Position numbers and translations under genes: made by a program. The notes below the pieces were generated by a model that saw nothing but the letters and a program-made list of their open reading frames with translations, made no database searches and was not told the origin of the DNA. This document shows, piece after piece, positions 5,194 through 7,801 of a DNA stretch of 7,801 nucleotides. The stretch is taken from NCBI GenBank assembly GCA_030632625.1, contig DAOVUK010000127.1, forward strand, positions 1 to 7,801, read 5' to 3'. Numbering within the stretch: the first letter of the stretch is position 1; every line of letters starts with the position of its first letter. The DNA is from Gammaproteobacteria bacterium (GTDB taxonomy: Bacteria; Pseudomonadota; Gammaproteobacteria; GRL18).

Positions 5194-7302
5194 ATGCTCA
5201 GGTTTTTTAAAGCCCGGTTTATTAAAGACAGCAGTCTGCGCTCAAAACAGGCCGCATTTAAGAATTTAATGAGTCTTCATACTCTATTACCTGTTATTCT
5301 GTTTATCATTTTACTACCGCATCTGACATCCGCTTCCGTCTTTATTTTAGCTTATATTATTAGCATTCTATTGTGGTTTACACTGCATACACTGGGCATC
5401 ATTCCCCTGCCGGGTAAATTCATTCGTTTTATTCTGGTCTTAATTGCCCTGCTTATTTTAGTGATGAATTATGGTTTTCTTTTTTCCCAGAAAGCCTCAC
5501 TAAGTCTGTTATCCATTATGGTGTGTTTAAAATTAATGGAAATTCAAAATGAACTGGATAGACGCAATATTTTTCTGATATTTTTTTTAGGCTATTTTAT
5601 TCTGATCACCCATTTTTTACATTCACAGGATATTATTCTCAGTTTGTTTGTCCTGACCAACATCATAATATTAACTTTAATGCTCAGTGCATTTAATCGT
5701 AAACCACAAACATCATTGCCTTTGTATGATAGTTTTTATTTAATCGGCCGTTTATTTGTTAAAGCTTTACCCATTGCTATTATTCTGTTTTTATTTTTCC
5801 CCCGTATACCAGGCCCCTTATGGAGTTTGCCGGAAGATGGACAGTCCAGCAGCACCGGTTTATCCGACAAAATGTATCCCGGCAGTGTCAGCAATTTAGT
5901 GGATTCAAACAAAATTGCCTTTCGCGTTGATTTTCAGGGTCCTCCCCCACCTGCTGACAAACTCTATTGGCGTGGTCCGGTATTAAACGAGACTGATGGT
6001 TTCTTATGGAGCCAACAAAAACCACAGGCATTAACTTCTCAGATTAGTGAAAAAGATTTAACAGGGCTTATTAAAAATAGAGGCAAAGCTGTTTCTTATA
6101 CAGTCACCCTGGAACCCCATCAACAGAAATGGCTGTTTGCACTTGAAATGCCTTCCCGGGTACAAGGTACTACCATAAAAGGCTTTTATCTGAGTACAGA
6201 TTTTCAGTTGCTCAATAAAACTAATATTTATCAGCTGACTCAATACCAGGTTACCTCCAGCACTCAATTTATACTCAATCAAGTCAGCAAAAATGAACTT
6301 CAGAGTGCCCTGAAATTTCCACAGGCCAGTAATCCCAGGACTTATAAACTGGGTAAAACATGGCAGCAATCCCTCAGCAGCAAGCAGGAAATAGTATCAG
6401 CCGGCTTAAACTATTATAAAAACATGCCTTTCTACTACACTAAAAAACCTGACACCATGCTCGATAATCCCAGTGATGAATTTTTATTTGATAAAAAACG
6501 AGGTTTTTGTGAGCATTATGCCAGCAGTTTTGTATTACTCATGCGTGCTGCCGGTGTTCCTGCCCGTGTTGTCACAGGCTATCAGGGTATTGAAAAAAAT
6601 GAAGTCGGTGATTATTATGTTGTCCGCCAGTCAAATGCCCATGCCTGGGCTGAAGTCTGGCTGGGCAACGATGCTTTTTCAAAAAAGGGCTGGGTGAGAG
6701 TTGATCCAACGGCAATGATTCCGCCTGAGCGCATTGAGGCTGATATTTTTCAGACAAATCTTGAGCGACTGAGTTTCTCTTCACTCAATATACCTGATCT
6801 GCCCCGATTATCTGCGCAGCAAAAAACCAGTCTTTATAATTTCTATAAACAGCTCAAACAATCGATTGATAATTTAAAACACAGCTGGAACAACTGGATT
6901 TTGGGGTATGATCAAACAAAACAAAATTTATTATTAAAACTGATGGGCTTCAGTGCAAACTGGCAGACTTTGATTTTTTTACTGATAGGCAGTATGGCCG
7001 GCCTGTTTATTTTATTTCAAATCATTTATTTTTTTCGACTCTATCAACAAACCGACAAGGTTTATCAATATTATTTAAAATTTATTCACAAGTTAAATCA
7101 TGCAGGCCTGTCTGTGCAGCTCAATGAAGGTCCTGAAGCTGTCAAACATCAGGCGATTAAACAATTTCCTGAGCATAAAATAATTATTCTGAGCATTATT
7201 GATCACTACATTCAAATTCGTTATGCAAGCCAGAAAAATAAAGATTTAATTATGCAATTTATTACTCAGGTCAAACAATTCAAACCCCTGCATAAGCGGT
7301 GA
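5194..7302 (+). CDS. tgpA: TgpA-type membrane transglutaminase (DUF3488 + transglutaminase core)
   Basis: This 702-residue inner-membrane protein (Pseudomonas aeruginosa TgpA has 668) has about seven hydrophobic segments in residues 29-202. Next comes the DUF3488 signature: FFPRIPGPLW, GLSDKMYPGSVSNLVDS, AFRV and LYWRGPVL. A periplasmic transglutaminase-like domain follows with an intact catalytic triad: Cys439 in GFCEHYASS, His483 in SNAHAWAEVW and Asp504 in VDPTA. One more membrane helix (about 590-613) leads to a cytoplasmic C-terminal tail resembling DUF4129. AAAAGG 6 bases before the ATG supports the start. TgpA is essential in P. aeruginosa and is thought to act in envelope or peptidoglycan-related processes; its substrate is not established. 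The gene lies 13 bp behind the DUF58 gene and shares its promoter. Convergent to it is the minus-strand gene at 7382. No clear intrinsic terminator follows; a 5-bp TGGAA/TTCCA stem at 7306-7323 is weak. Confidence 0.94.
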   Translation: MLRFFKARFIKDSSLRSKQAAFKNLMSLHTLLPVILFIILLPHLTSASVFILAYIISILLWFTLHTLGIIPLPGKFIRFILVLIALLILVMNYGFLFSQKASLSLLSIMVCLKLMEIQNELDRRNIFLIFFLGYFILITHFLHSQDIILSLFVLTNIIILTLMLSAFNRKPQTSLPLYDSFYLIGRLFVKALPIAIILFLFFPRIPGPLWSLPEDGQSSSTGLSDKMYPGSVSNLVDSNKIAFRVDFQGPPPPADKLYWRGPVLNETDGFLWSQQKPQALTSQISEKDLTGLIKNRGKAVSYTVTLEPHQQKWLFALEMPSRVQGTTIKGFYLSTDFQLLNKTNIYQLTQYQVTSSTQFILNQVSKNELQSALKFPQASNPRTYKLGKTWQQSLSSKQEIVSAGLNYYKNMPFYYTKKPDTMLDNPSDEFLFDKKRGFCEHYASSFVLLMRAAGVPARVVTGYQGIEKNEVGDYYVVRQSNAHAWAEVWLGNDAFSKKGWVRVDPTAMIPPERIEADIFQTNLERLSFSSLNIPDLPRLSAQQKTSLYNFYKQLKQSIDNLKHSWNNWILGYDQTKQNLLLKLMGFSANWQTLIFLLIGSMAGLFILFQIIYFFRLYQQTDKVYQYYLKFIHKLNHAGLSVQLNEGPEAVKHQAIKQFPEHKIIILSIIDHYIQIRYASQKNKDLIMQFITQVKQFKPLHKR

Positions 7303-7381
7303 AACTGGAATATTTATTTTCCATGGCCCTAAGGTATAGAAATTTCATTGACACGTTTCAATCTATATTATTTCGCTATAG

Positions 7382-7801
7382 CTAACGACAATTTTTTTGT
7401 ATTTCTATATATAAATCGTTTTCCAGAAAATCATAATTATAATCCCTGTAATATCCATATCTCCCCTGAGAATAATTTCTTGCCGGATAAAAATTCTGAC
7501 CTGGAAAAAAATAATTATCCGGGTAATATCTTCTTGAGTTTCTCAGTTGTATATCTGCCAGCGTATTTCGCAGTATCTGGCAATGTTTTTGCTTTATAAG
7601 CTTTTGCTGCTTTAACAATTTCTCAGTGGTTTTTTTCTGCTGGTAACGTGTATTTGCATTCTTTATTTCCTGAATTTTATTCAACATAGCCTCCTGCTTC
7701 CGCTGTTCAGTAGATACCTGTGATTCTGGAAGTTCAGTCAGTTCAGAAAGCATTGATCCCTGAACTTGTGTTTTACTATATTTGACTTGTCCCCATGGAT
7801 C
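7382..7801 (-). CDS. Partial DUF4124-like protein with coiled-coil and Tyr/Arg/Asn-rich tail
   Basis: The minus-strand frame is open to the right edge of the window, so the Met at 7753 is probably internal and the 5' end is missing; 139 codons are visible before TAG. The first visible residues, DPWGQVKYSKTQVQG, resemble the end of a DUF4124 domain (the family pattern W.D..G.v.YS.tp, usually just after a signal peptide). A Gln/Lys/Glu-rich stretch likely to form a coiled coil follows (about residues 33-75). The C-terminal half is a low-complexity tail rich in Tyr, Arg, Asn and Phe (RRYYPDNYFF, GRYGYYRDYNYDF), ending in a lone Cys. By family resemblance the protein is probably exported, but the signal peptide is not visible. 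Function is unknown. A plus-strand frame over the same DNA (7348-7599) has no recognisable features, so the minus strand is preferred. Confidence 0.6.
   Translation of the reverse strand, partial: DPWGQVKYSKTQVQGSMLSELTELPESQVSTEQRKQEAMLNKIQEIKNANTRYQQKKTTEKLLKQQKLIKQKHCQILRNTLADIQLRNSRRYYPDNYFFPGQNFYPARNYSQGRYGYYRDYNYDFLENDLYIEIQKNCR

Noticed and set aside
6058..6369. Minus-strand frame of 103 codons inside the transglutaminase gene
   Set aside because: It lies wholly within a well-supported coding gene, and its translation has no family features.
7348..7599. Plus-strand frame of 83 codons opposite the DUF4124-like gene
   Set aside because: It has no ribosome-binding site and no recognisable motif. 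The minus-strand frame is longer, runs off the window edge and has a DUF4124-like segment.

Overview
The window reads as a moderately AT-rich gammaproteobacterial chromosome segment. The strongest taxonomic signal is a full-length ribosomal protein S1 gene whose protein matches the Escherichia coli type almost segment by segment, including the N-terminus and all six S1 repeats. The order or genus cannot be fixed from the sequence alone. A secreted di-haem cytochrome c paired with a DUF302 protein suggests a respiring bacterium, perhaps a sulfur oxidiser, but that is only inference.

Layout, left to right. (1) Positions 1-429 hold the 3' end of a MoxR-type AAA+ ATPase gene. (2) Positions 430-680 hold a dense palindromic region (a 16-bp palindrome, then a perfect 21-bp inverted repeat) and, further right, a sigma-54-like promoter match. 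(3) Positions 681-1849 hold a two-gene unit for exported proteins, a di-haem cytochrome c and a DUF302-family protein, closed by a strong intrinsic terminator. (4) Positions 1850-2391 are a long non-coding stretch with a good sigma-70 promoter and several leader hairpins, leading into rpsA (2392-4050), which ends at a second intrinsic terminator. (5) Positions 4179-7302 hold a DUF58 protein and a TgpA-type membrane transglutaminase, 13 bp apart. (6) Positions 7382-7801, on the minus strand, hold the C-terminal part of a protein that begins in the window with a DUF4124-like segment and ends in a tyrosine/arginine/asparagine-rich tail.

MoxR ATPase, DUF58 protein and TgpA transglutaminase normally sit side by side and are thought to act together in the cell envelope. 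Here the ATPase gene is separated from the other two by about 3.7 kb carrying two independently terminated units. rpsA, usually found between cmk and ihfB in gammaproteobacteria, has neither neighbour. So two familiar gene orders are broken in the same place, and this is the main architectural oddity. The other notable points are the palindrome cluster upstream of the cytochrome, the missing methionine ligand in the second haem domain, and the structured rpsA leader. I see no CRISPR array, transposase, tRNA or rRNA gene.
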